24,435 bases of DNA, taken from the NCBI GenBank assembly GCA_964500965.1, contig CAZCQZ010000031.1:1-24435 (forward strand), written 5' to 3'. This DNA comes from JAISGQ01 sp964500965. Its GTDB lineage: Bacteria > Bacillota > Clostridia > Oscillospirales > Acutalibacteraceae. The position numbers and the translations under genes are program-made. The notes beneath the pieces were generated by a model. The model searched no databases. It saw only the letters and a list, made by a program, of their open reading frames with translations, and had not been told where the DNA came from. Positions 1 through 6,849 of the stretch are shown piece after piece; positions within the stretch are counted from its first letter, which is position 1; each line of letters opens with the position of its first letter.

Positions 1-9
1 AATTACCAT

Positions 10-160
10 GGCTCCCTTGTGTAAAGGGAGCTGTCACGAAGTGACTGAGGGATTGTCTATAGCTTAGATTTATCGTTTCAGCTTAGCTCATCGGTTAATC
101 TTACAATCCCCCGATTGAATCCGCAGGATTCAATATCCCCCGTTTACACAAGGGGGACTT
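10..160. repeat. Bipartite palindromic repeat, copy A (MITE-like)
   Basis: The left end is a hairpin GCTCCC/GGGAGC (11-16 with 26-31) around the loop TTGTGTAAA, followed by a small GTCAC-gaa-GTGAC hairpin (33-45) and TGAGGGATTGT. The right end has ACAATCCCCC, a perfect hairpin ATTGAATCC-GCA-GGATTCAAT (114-134), and CCCCC/GGGGG (137-141 with 152-156) around gtttacacaa, then ACTT. The two ends carry the same CCCTTGTGTAAA core in inverted orientation, as terminal inverted repeats do. Related copies lie at 1631-1815 (opposite orientation) and 6275-6602. No coding capacity is visible. It lies past the 3' end of the gene at 266-1390. Confidence 0.8.
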
Positions 161-164
161 AGGC

Positions 165-228
165 TTATTGATAAAACGAAACTTATCAATAAATCCCACA
201 ACGTGACGCCGAGGACGTTACCCCTGCA
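165..228. repeat. Hairpin plus dispersed GACGTCC-type short repeat
   Basis: A perfect 10-bp hairpin TTATTGATAA/TTATCAATAA (165-174 with 183-192, loop aacgaaac) is followed by the segment 198-228. Its reverse complement (gcaggggtaacgtcctcggc...) matches, with a few differences, the segments at 8696-8723 and roughly 6206-6238. These look like copies of a second short dispersed repeat family. The hairpin could act as a weak terminator for the minus-strand gene at 266-1390, but it has no clear U-tract. Confidence 0.5.
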
Positions 229-265
229 ATTAAGAATTTTAACTAAAGCCGTTCACCGAATATAA

Positions 266-1390
266 TCACTCGGCGGTTCCGAAGGAAATATAGCCGCAAT
301 AGCAATAGCCCTCATTGCCGTCCATATCCTTTGCAAGATACCAGTCGCCGTATTTTCCGTAGATTTCAACGGCGGTGTGGCGCGGCATGACAAGAATCAC
401 ACTGTACTCAAAGCCGGGACCTGTGCGCAGTCTCAGAGGCTTGACTTTTGTATCAACATAGCCTATTTTCGGAGTGGTATAAAGCTCCAGACCGTCGGAC
501 TTGTCGCCGGCAGTAGTTGCCGCAGTTGTGGTAGTGGTTGTAATAGTCGGCTTTGACGTTGCCGCAGTGGTGGTAGTTGTTGTCGTAGCAGTGGTGGCAG
601 TTGTTGTAGTTGTAGTTGCAGTGGTTGTAGTCGTGGTGGTAGTCGTAGTTGTTGTTGCGGTCGTAGTTGTAGTTGTAGTCGTGGTTACGGCAACACTGCT
701 GTCAGGCTCACTGCCGGAAACGACCGGCTCGGCAGCGCTTTGCGCGGAGGGAGTACCGACATATTGCAGAGCCCTGAAAGAGTAAATATATTTAAGACCG
801 TTGACCATATATATGGGCACAACACTGCCGTTAATGGGTACGTCCACATAAGCCGCACCTGCGGAAACGGTGTAAGTACCCACAGTGCCGTTCTCTGAAA
901 ACTCAACATCACTGCCGGTGTTGAACATGGAATCAATACGCAGGGCAGAGGGCTTGCCAAAGACATATTCGGGGCATATGTACTTTATACAGGCTTCGAG
1001 AGAGCCTTGATTCGGGCACATATTATAGGAAATATCGCCGGGACTTTGCAGGCTTGCAATGTCCACAGCGGCAAAGTCCTCATCGGAGGTGAGGAAAAAG
1101 TCAAGCCCCGAATCAATGCTGTCGGAAATTTCCGCAGGCAGTGCATAGCCTGCGGCTTCAAGCTGTGCGACAAAGGCATCTTTTGTTGAATCGGTAAGCT
1201 GAATTTCATCGGCATAGACGTAATAAACGGTTTTTGCCGTATCGCTGTCGGAAAGGGTGATAGTGCCCACGGTGAGAGTTCCGGCGTCGGTTTCGTTGCC
1301 GTGCAGGGCACGGACGGGCACAGCCGCCGAAATGACCGTTGTTGCCAGCAATATTAAAGTCAGTGCAAAGCAAAACAGATTCCTTTTCAT
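266..1390 (-). CDS. Secreted protein with Thr-rich linker and C-terminal SH3 domain
   Basis: This 374-residue protein has a clear N-terminal signal peptide: basic KR, a hydrophobic stretch to about residue 22, and a likely cleavage after an Ala near residue 28. Residues about 30-225 form an unrecognised extracellular domain containing three cysteines (NMCPNQGSLEACIKYIC). Residues about 234-298 are almost only Thr with scattered Ala, a typical extended, probably O-glycosylated linker of Ruminococcus-type secreted proteins. Residues about 305-372 match a bacterial SH3 (SH3_3/YgiM-like) domain: LRLRTGPGFEYSVI, then GDWYLAK and EGYCYCGYI. Such domains usually bind peptidoglycan, so a cell-wall-associated role is inferred. 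No catalytic motif was recognised. The start is supported by AAGGGG seven bases upstream of the ATG. It is monocistronic, and the dispersed repeat copy A lies downstream. Confidence 0.85.
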   Translation of the reverse strand: MKRNLFCFALTLILLATTVISAAVPVRALHGNETDAGTLTVGTITLSDSDTAKTVYYVYADEIQLTDSTKDAFVAQLEAAGYALPAEISDSIDSGLDFFLTSDEDFAAVDIASLQSPGDISYNMCPNQGSLEACIKYICPEYVFGKPSALRIDSMFNTGSDVEFSENGTVGTYTVSAGAAYVDVPINGSVVPIYMVNGLKYIYSFRALQYVGTPSAQSAAEPVVSGSEPDSSVAVTTTTTTTTTATTTTTTTTTTTTATTTTTTATTATTTTTTTAATSKPTITTTTTTAATTAGDKSDGLELYTTPKIGYVDTKVKPLRLRTGPGFEYSVILVMPRHTAVEIYGKYGDWYLAKDMDGNEGYCYCGYISFGTAE

Positions 1391-1449
1391 AATTCAAGAC
1401 CCCTTTTGCGGTAAGAGTTTTCCGCATATATTTCGTCTGAGTATATAGA

Positions 1450-1455
1450 AGTATA
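1450..1455 (-). promoter_or_regulatory. Possible extended -10 promoter for the SH3 protein gene
   Basis: On the minus strand a TGT-TATACT element (an extended -10, TGn-TATAAT-like) lies about 60 bases upstream of the start codon. No convincing -35 hexamer is seen 16-18 bases further upstream, so the call is weak. Confidence 0.35.
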
Positions 1456-1571
1456 ACACAGACCGGGAGCTATTTCCACATTTTAACATTAAATTTACAT
1501 ATTTAACGAAATCGCAAAGCGCCGGGCTTAAAAGGGTTCGTCGAGAGGTGAGGTTTGCTCACAGAATAAAA

Positions 1572-1850
1572 CATGATTTATCAGTAAGCTCAAGTCCCTT
1601 GTGCAATAGAGTGAATTTTATCAACAACCCAAGTCCCCCTTGTGTAAATGGGGGATATTGAATCCGTAGGCTTCAATATTGAATCCTGCGGATTCAATCG
1701 GGGGATTGTAAGATTAACCGGCAAGCTAAGCAGAAATGATAAAGCTAAGCCGAGTAAAAAGCAATCCCTCAGTCATAGCTTTGCTTTGATATGCTCCCAT
1801 TTACACAAGGGAGCCATAGACAATCCCTCAATCAAAACCGCAGGTTTTGA
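1572..1850. repeat. Bipartite palindromic repeat, copy B (inverted relative to A)
   Basis: The core at 1631-1815 is in the opposite orientation to the 10-160 copy. It starts AAGTCCCCCTTGTGTAAA with the CCCCC/GGGGG hairpin and carries two consecutive small hairpins. The first is ATTGAATCC-gta-GGCTTCAAT, with one unpaired position; the second is perfect, ATTGAATCC-TGC-GGATTCAAT. It then runs through CGGGGGATTGT and CAATCCCTCAGTC to the other end, CTCCCATTTACACAAGGGAGCC. A degenerate extra copy of the end module (ctcaagtcccttgtgcaatagag) precedes it at about 1588-1627. A further hairpin TCAAAACC-GCA-GGTTTTGA follows at 1832-1850. The whole gene-free stretch 1391-1866 otherwise holds only the upstream region of the SH3 gene. 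Confidence 0.8.
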
Positions 1851-1866
1851 TATTCAAAACTTCGCT

Positions 1867-3372
1867 TTATTCCCCGTAAGAAGAAAGGGGCGAAAGGTCA
1901 ACGCCGCTTTCCTGCTCAAGCAGGGAAAACAGCAGCTTTGCAAGCTTTTTACAGCCGCCCTTTTCATCTGATTCAAGATTTATCGGAAGAATGGGGTCGT
2001 GAACGCTGAGTCGGACAAGGAACCAGCTTTCACCCATATACACCCTTATGCCCTCGCGGTTATCGTCGGCAATTTCCATATCGTCGCGGTTTTGACAGCG
2101 GTTTTCGAGATTTTCGAGAATCCTTTCACCGACCTCTTTAAAATTCGGCTCGGTTATTTTCAGGCGTATTTCCGCTTCATCGGCAGGAACAGCCATATTG
2201 GAAATCAGAAAATCAAGATCCTTGCCCTCGTTTCTCAGCCGCACAAGCTCAATTATAATAAGCGTTACAAGATATGCGCCGTCATCGAGGAAATGATTTT
2301 CTCTTAAAGCCGCATGACCGCTGGTTTCGATGGCAAGAGGACAGCTTATGCCCTTTGAGTTAAGCTCAATAGCCTTGCCTATAACATTGCGATACCCTCT
2401 GCGATAGCGGTAATGCTTACCTCCGAGGGTGCTTTCGATGAACTTTTTCAGTCCCAGTGACGTGGTGGAATCGGTGACAATAGTGCCGCCTTCGTCATTT
2501 TTAAGGGCAATTGCGGCGGCAAGAGCAATAAGCCTGTTGCGGTTAATTTCTTCGCCGCGGCTGTCAACGGCACCGGCACGGTCAACATCGGTGTCGAATA
2601 TAACGCCTATATCACAGCCGCCCTCAAGGGTGGCTTCGCGTATTGAAGCCATGGCTTCCCTGTTTTCGGGGTTCGGAATGTGGTTGGGGAACATTCCGTC
2701 AGGCTCTAAATAACGGCTTGCGGAGACGTCCGCACCCAGCATTTCAAGAACATCGTGGGCGTAAAAGCCGCCTGCGCCGTTGCCTGCATCAACGGCAATC
2801 TTATAGCCCTCAAGAGGTCTTTCGTAATTTTCCGCATTTACTCTTTCGCAAATGAGATTTCTCAAAAACGTCGCGTATTCGGTCATGTAGTCGATTCCGG
2901 TCACACTGCCGCCGTCACATTGGGCGGGACATTCGCCCTTTTCGCAGTGTTCGATAATGCGGTCAAGGTCGGGGGAATCAAGTCCGCCGTCCGGTGTGAA
3001 AAATTTCAAGCCGTTTCGGTTAAAGGGGTGGTGGCTTGCGGTTATCTGAACAGAGCCGTCAAGAGAGTGGTTTAAAGTTATCATAAACATTGCCGGCGTG
3101 GAGGAAAGTCCGCAATTAAGCACCGTAACGCCTGCTTTCAGCATGGTGCGAATTACTGCCGCACTTATTCTGTCTGCGGAAATTCTGCTGTCATGTCCTA
3201 CCGCGAGTTTAAGTTCATCGGGCTTTTTGCCTGTTTTTTCGCACAGCCAGAGAACAAAACCGCCTGTGACGGCTTCGATGACTTCATCGGTGAGAGTAAC
3301 GGGCTCATCTGCAACGCCCTCACTGGCAACCGCACGTATATCCGTGCCGCTTTTAAACTGTCTGAAATTCAT
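1867..3372 (-). CDS. Alpha-phosphohexomutase (phosphomanno/glucomutase-like), unusual subfamily
   Basis: This is a full-length 501-residue member of the alpha-D-phosphohexomutase superfamily, whose enzymes move phosphate between C1 and C6 of hexose phosphates via a phosphoserine. The catalytic loop is ITASHHPFNRNG with the phosphoserine at S113. The metal loop is FDTDVDRAG with D260, D262 and D264, keeping the DxDxDR pattern but not the usual DGDGDR. The sugar-binding loop is IETSGHAA, and the C-terminal phosphate-binding segment is ESWFLVRLSVHDPILP. From memory, TASHxPxNRNG plus DTDVDR(S/A)G plus NRNRLIAL defines a divergent branch that also includes plant plastid proteins of unsettled function, so the substrate cannot be assigned. 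The start is supported by GGAGG nine bases upstream and by an excellent promoter. The stop codon lies just beyond repeat copy B. Confidence 0.88.
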   Translation of the reverse strand: MNFRQFKSGTDIRAVASEGVADEPVTLTDEVIEAVTGGFVLWLCEKTGKKPDELKLAVGHDSRISADRISAAVIRTMLKAGVTVLNCGLSSTPAMFMITLNHSLDGSVQITASHHPFNRNGLKFFTPDGGLDSPDLDRIIEHCEKGECPAQCDGGSVTGIDYMTEYATFLRNLICERVNAENYERPLEGYKIAVDAGNGAGGFYAHDVLEMLGADVSASRYLEPDGMFPNHIPNPENREAMASIREATLEGGCDIGVIFDTDVDRAGAVDSRGEEINRNRLIALAAAIALKNDEGGTIVTDSTTSLGLKKFIESTLGGKHYRYRRGYRNVIGKAIELNSKGISCPLAIETSGHAALRENHFLDDGAYLVTLIIIELVRLRNEGKDLDFLISNMAVPADEAEIRLKITEPNFKEVGERILENLENRCQNRDDMEIADDNREGIRVYMGESWFLVRLSVHDPILPINLESDEKGGCKKLAKLLFSLLEQESGVDLSPLSSYGE

Positions 3373-3397
3373 GATTTGATTCCTCCGTTTCGGTTTT

Positions 3398-3426
3398 ATT
3401 ATAGTCCCATGTGCCTGTTATGGCAA
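3398..3426 (-). promoter_or_regulatory. Sigma-A promoter of the phosphohexomutase gene
   Basis: On the minus strand TTGCCA (3421-3426), a 17-base spacer and a perfect TATAAT (3398-3403) lie 26 bases upstream of the start codon. The predicted leader is short, with the GGAGG Shine-Dalgarno inside it. Confidence 0.8.
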
Positions 3427-3485
3427 GGGTTTTCGCAAATTCGGCAGGGGTGCGAAATTTAATTCGGAAAACAGGTGCAAATAGC

Positions 3486-3514
3486 TTGACTAAATCGCGG
3501 TTAACATATAAAAT
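3486..3514 (+). promoter_or_regulatory. Sigma-A promoter of the M6 peptidase lipoprotein gene
   Basis: TTGACT (3486-3491), a 17-base spacer and TAAAAT (3509-3514) are followed about 40 bases later by AGGAGG (3552-3557) and the ATG at 3563. It is divergent from the phosphohexomutase promoter. Confidence 0.75.
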
Positions 3515-3562
3515 GCGTGTGACAGGCAAAAAACGTCTGTAAATTTCTTTCAGGAGGATAAT

Positions 3563-6052
3563 ATGAAGCATTTGAGAATTACTTCGCTGATACTTGTTAT
3601 CGGAATGATGTTCTGCCTCATCGCATGTGGCGGAAAGGACAGCAAAATCACCCTGAACGCTTCCGGAGAAGCGTGCTGGGAAGCCGTTGACAACGCAGTG
3701 GAGTATGAAATCCAGTTGTTGGATTCCGATAAAAATGTAGTAGACACAGGGTTCATGGAGGAAACTTCCTTTGAAGTGCCCGTGGGATACAGCATTCGCG
3801 TGCGCGCCGTTTTCGAGGACGGAAAAACAGGCGAATGGATGTCATCGGATGTTCGCAAAAATTATGTCGAAAAGGGCTTCGATGTAACATGGGAGGACCT
3901 TAAAACCTATGAAATTATCGCGAATATCAAGAGTGGTTCGATAAAAACACTTGATGACGGCAGCACTTATTTTGAAACGACCGGACCTGACGGTACAATG
4001 CGCTTTGTCGGAACAGGTGTTGTTGTCGGAGACGGCGGTATTACGTTTGAGCCGAACGGAAAAATTATCGCACTTGATTCCATAGGAAGCATTTATGCGG
4101 TCAACTTCGACGTTACCGACTGCGGAAGCGAAAGCAACTGGCTTGAGGTCAGCGGCGGCTACACATTTACCGATGCCGTAAAGGTGGATTCGCCGGACGA
4201 GCTGTTTATTGCCGGTGGTCTGAGCACTTTGGCAAGTGAATCGCAGGGGGGAGGGTTTTCTCCTGTCAGATGTGCCGAGTTTCAGCCGAACTTTATCGTG
4301 GCCGGAGCATATGAAGCAAATGAGAGTCCCTTAACCGCATCGGAGATTACGGTTTACTATGATTCAAAGGTAAAGAACACGAAGTTGCGCACAATGGGTC
4401 TTTATACGGAGTTTTACGGGGTTTACCTGGAGGGCGAATATTACGACAGCTCAAAAGAAGCGTATGACCTCGAAGAAAATATTCTCAACTTCTATCTGCT
4501 GGCAATTCCCGATGTTGCACACGAAAACGAGAAATTCGCCCCCGACTTTTTGGTGGACAACGCTGTTGAAAGAAGCGTCTGGGGTATTGAGGACAGCCGT
4601 TACACCATAGGCGAGCTTAAAAATGCGAGCGGCAAGGTGCTTGACAAGGAAAAGGACGCACTGACTGTCGGCTGTACCATTGAAGTTTCAATAGGAAAAT
4701 ACACCGTAGATGTTGAGCTCCCCATTATCGAACGCTGGAAGAATGTGCAGACCCTCCACGAGCTGACACCGTACAACAACGCGGTTTCTGCCGGTGAGGT
4801 AAAGTCACTGGTGGTTCCCGTTTACTGGCAGGACCAGCCGGAAACGGCATCGAACAAGACCCTTGATTCAATATACGCTCACATAGGCAGAGTTGTTGAC
4901 AGTGAGGGCAATGTTAAGGATTATTCCGATAATATTAAAAAGCAGTTTTCTCTGAGCGAATATTTCGATACCGCTTCATACGGCAAGTACAGTGTCACGT
5001 CCTTTGTGACCGACTGGTACGCCGCACCCTATAACTATGAGGGTGACAAGGAATACGCCGATGTCAGCTCCGACGAAGAATTTATGGACGGATTATACGA
5101 GTGGGTAATGAACACCTATCCCGATATGGACTGGTCTGAGTTTGACAGCGACGGAGACGGCTTCTTCGATTCCGTGCTTATCATAAATGCAGGCACAAGC
5201 GACAGTATGGAAATGTACATGAATTCCTACAGCTACGCCATATTCCTGAGTGCCGGCTATACGGGAGAGAACGCAGGCACACAAGATAAGCCGACGGTTA
5301 AGAACTTCGTGAGCGTGAACACCTCGTTCCTCGGCTCTAATGCTCTGATTCACGAGTATTCTCACTCATTCGGTCTTATCGACTACTATGACGTTACCTA
5401 TATGGGTATAGATGCAGTCGGCGGCTATGATATGCAGTCGAACAGTGTCGGTGACTGGAACGCATATTCAAAATATGCTGTGGGCTGGATTGAGCCGACG
5501 GTCGTATCGGGACTTGAAAGCGGAGAATCAACACAGATAACAATCGGCTCGTTTGCGGAAACCGGTGATGCAATCGTCATTCCGGCTGCAGAGAGTGAGC
5601 ACGACGGACCTTTCGGTGAATATATTCTGATTGACCTGTTTACGGACGGCGGCGTAAATAAGTACGATGCCGCAGATTACGGACTTTCCGGGAAATACGG
5701 TGTTCGCATCACCCACGTAAGCTCCGATATGGAGAAGCGTGTGCTGACAGGCGATGACGGAGTGGAATATCCCATAGGCACAGTACACTACGCCAACGAT
5801 TACAGCGATGACGGAAAGTATCTGATTGAGGTTATCCAGGCAGGCGGAAAGAATACCTTTACAAATGTTGACAATGCAAGGGTACAGCTTTCTTCCGGGG
5901 ATTTGTTCAAAAAAGGCGACGTCTTTGACGTTGCGGAGTATACCGAATTTTTCAACGACGGACTTATGGACGACGGAAGCGACTTCGGATATACCGTTGA
6001 AATCGTCAGTGTCAGCGAGGATTCCGCTGTCATTTCCATTACACGCAAATAA
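3563..6052 (+). CDS. M6 family (immune inhibitor A-like) metalloprotease lipoprotein
   Basis: The protein has 829 residues. Its N-terminus is a lipoprotein signal with lipobox LIAC (Cys22), so it should be anchored on the outer face of the membrane. Residues about 29-97 look like a fibronectin-III-type beta domain (CWEAVDNAVEYEIQLLD then SIRVRAVFEDGKTGEW). Residues about 98-400 are an unrecognised, probably beta-rich region. The peptidase domain starts near 412 (LVVPVYWQDQP), includes the M6 hallmark DSDGDGFFDSVLIINAG (about 527-543), and carries the zinc site HEYSHSFGLIDYYD (H597, E598, H601, third ligand probably D607). It is followed by GGYDMQSNSVGDWNAYSK. About 150 residues of C-terminal beta domain follow. 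The gene is monocistronic, with its own promoter, an AGGAGG site and a 3' hairpin. The family cleaves extracellular proteins; the actual substrate is unknown. Confidence 0.9.
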   Translation: MKHLRITSLILVIGMMFCLIACGGKDSKITLNASGEACWEAVDNAVEYEIQLLDSDKNVVDTGFMEETSFEVPVGYSIRVRAVFEDGKTGEWMSSDVRKNYVEKGFDVTWEDLKTYEIIANIKSGSIKTLDDGSTYFETTGPDGTMRFVGTGVVVGDGGITFEPNGKIIALDSIGSIYAVNFDVTDCGSESNWLEVSGGYTFTDAVKVDSPDELFIAGGLSTLASESQGGGFSPVRCAEFQPNFIVAGAYEANESPLTASEITVYYDSKVKNTKLRTMGLYTEFYGVYLEGEYYDSSKEAYDLEENILNFYLLAIPDVAHENEKFAPDFLVDNAVERSVWGIEDSRYTIGELKNASGKVLDKEKDALTVGCTIEVSIGKYTVDVELPIIERWKNVQTLHELTPYNNAVSAGEVKSLVVPVYWQDQPETASNKTLDSIYAHIGRVVDSEGNVKDYSDNIKKQFSLSEYFDTASYGKYSVTSFVTDWYAAPYNYEGDKEYADVSSDEEFMDGLYEWVMNTYPDMDWSEFDSDGDGFFDSVLIINAGTSDSMEMYMNSYSYAIFLSAGYTGENAGTQDKPTVKNFVSVNTSFLGSNALIHEYSHSFGLIDYYDVTYMGIDAVGGYDMQSNSVGDWNAYSKYAVGWIEPTVVSGLESGESTQITIGSFAETGDAIVIPAAESEHDGPFGEYILIDLFTDGGVNKYDAADYGLSGKYGVRITHVSSDMEKRVLTGDDGVEYPIGTVHYANDYSDDGKYLIEVIQAGGKNTFTNVDNARVQLSSGDLFKKGDVFDVAEYTEFFNDGLMDDGSDFGYTVEIVSVSEDSAVISITRK

Positions 6053-6088
6053 TTTTTCTGTGTTTTAAGTACAGAGAGAATAGCAACC

Positions 6089-6123
6089 GGGGCGGTAGAA
6101 AACGCAAGTTTTTTACTGCCCTG
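6089..6123 (+). terminator. Terminator-type hairpin after the M6 peptidase gene
   Basis: A 15-bp stem (6089-6103 with 6108-6122, two G-U pairs) closes a GCAA tetraloop. The stem apex is AAAAC-GCAA-GTTTT. There is no U-tract after the stem; the T-run is inside the descending arm. The same apex occurs in the hairpin after aroB (23247-23282). Confidence 0.65.
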
Positions 6124-6205
6124 TGTTTCTTAAACCGACTCTGTTTAATTCCTTTTGGAATACCCTTTACAAGGCGCGTCGCCTGTGCGGTTTAAATTGA
6201 AACAA

Positions 6206-6240
6206 CATCGTAGAGGACATCGTTCTCGACGTCACGTTGG
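6206..6240. repeat. Degenerate copy of the GACGTCC-type short repeat
   Basis: The segment cgtagaggacatcgttctcg and what follows resembles 8696-8723 (cgtaggggacgacgtcctcg) with several substitutions, and the reverse complement of 198-228. It is a degenerate, small, imperfectly palindromic segment with no coding content. Confidence 0.5.
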
Positions 6241-6274
6241 CGATTTAACCGATAAATTATGATTTATCAATAAG

Positions 6275-6602
6275 CCCAAGTTTCTCTTGTACAATAGAGT
6301 GAATTTTTTCAACAGCCCAAGTCCCCCTTGTGTAATAGAGTGAACTTTTTCAATAAACCCAAGTCCCCCTTGTGTAAATGGGGGATATTGAAGCCGTAGG
6401 CTTCAATATTTAAGCCATTCGGCTTAAATCGGGGGATTGCAGAATTTATCAATGAGTTAAGCTAGAATGATAAATCCAAGACATAGACAATCCCTCAATC
6501 AAAACCGTAGGTTTTGATATTTAACCGTAGGTTTTGATATTTAACCGTAGGTTTTGATATTTAGCCGCAGGTTTTGATGTGTTCCCACTGACAAGGCGAG
6601 CC
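6275..6602. repeat. Bipartite palindromic repeat, copy C (expanded)
   Basis: The end module is present three times in tandem: units at 6275-6315, 6316-6357 and from 6358, each starting CCCAAGT followed by CTTGTGTAA- or CTTGTACAA-like sequence. Only the last has the full CCCCC/GGGGG hairpin. Two perfect small hairpins follow: ATATTGAAGCC-GTA-GGCTTCAATAT (6385-6409) and TTTAAGCC-ATTC-GGCTTAAA (6409-6428). Then come CGGGGGATTG, a spacer, CAATCCCTCAA (from 6489), a four-unit tandem repeat, and a degraded end GTTCCCACTGACAAGGCGAGCC. It occupies most of the roughly 800-base gene-free stretch 6053-6849. Confidence 0.8.
6501..6580. repeat. Four-copy 20-bp tandem repeat inside copy C
   Basis: Four head-to-tail units of 20 bases, consensus TTAACCGTAGGTTTTGATAT, start at 6501, 6521, 6541 and 6561; the last has GCCGCAGG. 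The first unit completes the palindrome TCAAAACC-GTA-GGTTTTGA, which is present once in copy B (1832-1850). There are no spacers between the units. Confidence 0.9.
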
Positions 6603-6611
6603 ATGAAATAC

Positions 6612-6630
6612 CTCCCTCTGACAGGGGGAG
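6612..6630. repeat. Short CTCCCTCTGACAGGGGGAG palindrome
   Basis: A small palindromic segment, CTCCC TCTGACAGG GGGAG, directly follows copy C. It resembles the hairpin at 8776-8797 (CCTCGTCAGAGGGAGG) and the fragment near 8832-8844. Confidence 0.45.
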
Positions 6631-6722
6631 AGAATCGGATAAACTCGGACTTATCAATATACTTTACTCTGTAAATAATTAAGGTTGATTAACCGCCGAA
6701 ATTGCCTTTCCGCATACCGTGG

Positions 6723-6751
6723 TTGCTTTTTTGAGAAAAAGGGTATACAAT
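6723..6751 (+). promoter_or_regulatory. Probable promoter of mrp
   Basis: TTGCTT (6723-6728), a 17-base spacer and TACAAT (6746-6751) lie about 100 bases upstream of the mrp start. The resulting leader of about 90 bases ends with the AAAGGA ribosome binding site. No recognisable riboswitch was seen in it. Confidence 0.6.
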
Positions 6752-6849
6752 TGGAGACGAAAACAAAAATAATACTGATTTCGGTTTGCACGGAATCGGC
6801 AGAAAACCGGCACTTATGAGCCTGTGCCGATAAAGAAAGGAAAAATACC

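Noticed and set aside
501..785. Plus-strand ORF encoding a nearly pure Val/Ala stretch
   Set aside because: It is the antisense reading of the Thr-rich linker of the minus-strand secreted protein, with no ribosome binding site.
1648..1971. Plus-strand ORF of 107 codons
   Set aside because: It lies mainly within repeat copy B and runs antisense into the phosphohexomutase gene; it shows no protein features.
5144..5175. Dockerin or EF-hand calcium loop in the M6 protein (DSDGDGFFDS)
   Set aside because: It is single, not duplicated as in dockerins, and sits at the position of the conserved DxDGDG segment of M6 peptidases upstream of the HExxH site.
6501..6580. Possible CRISPR array
   Set aside because: The 20-bp units are directly adjacent with no unique spacers, and no cas genes are in the window.
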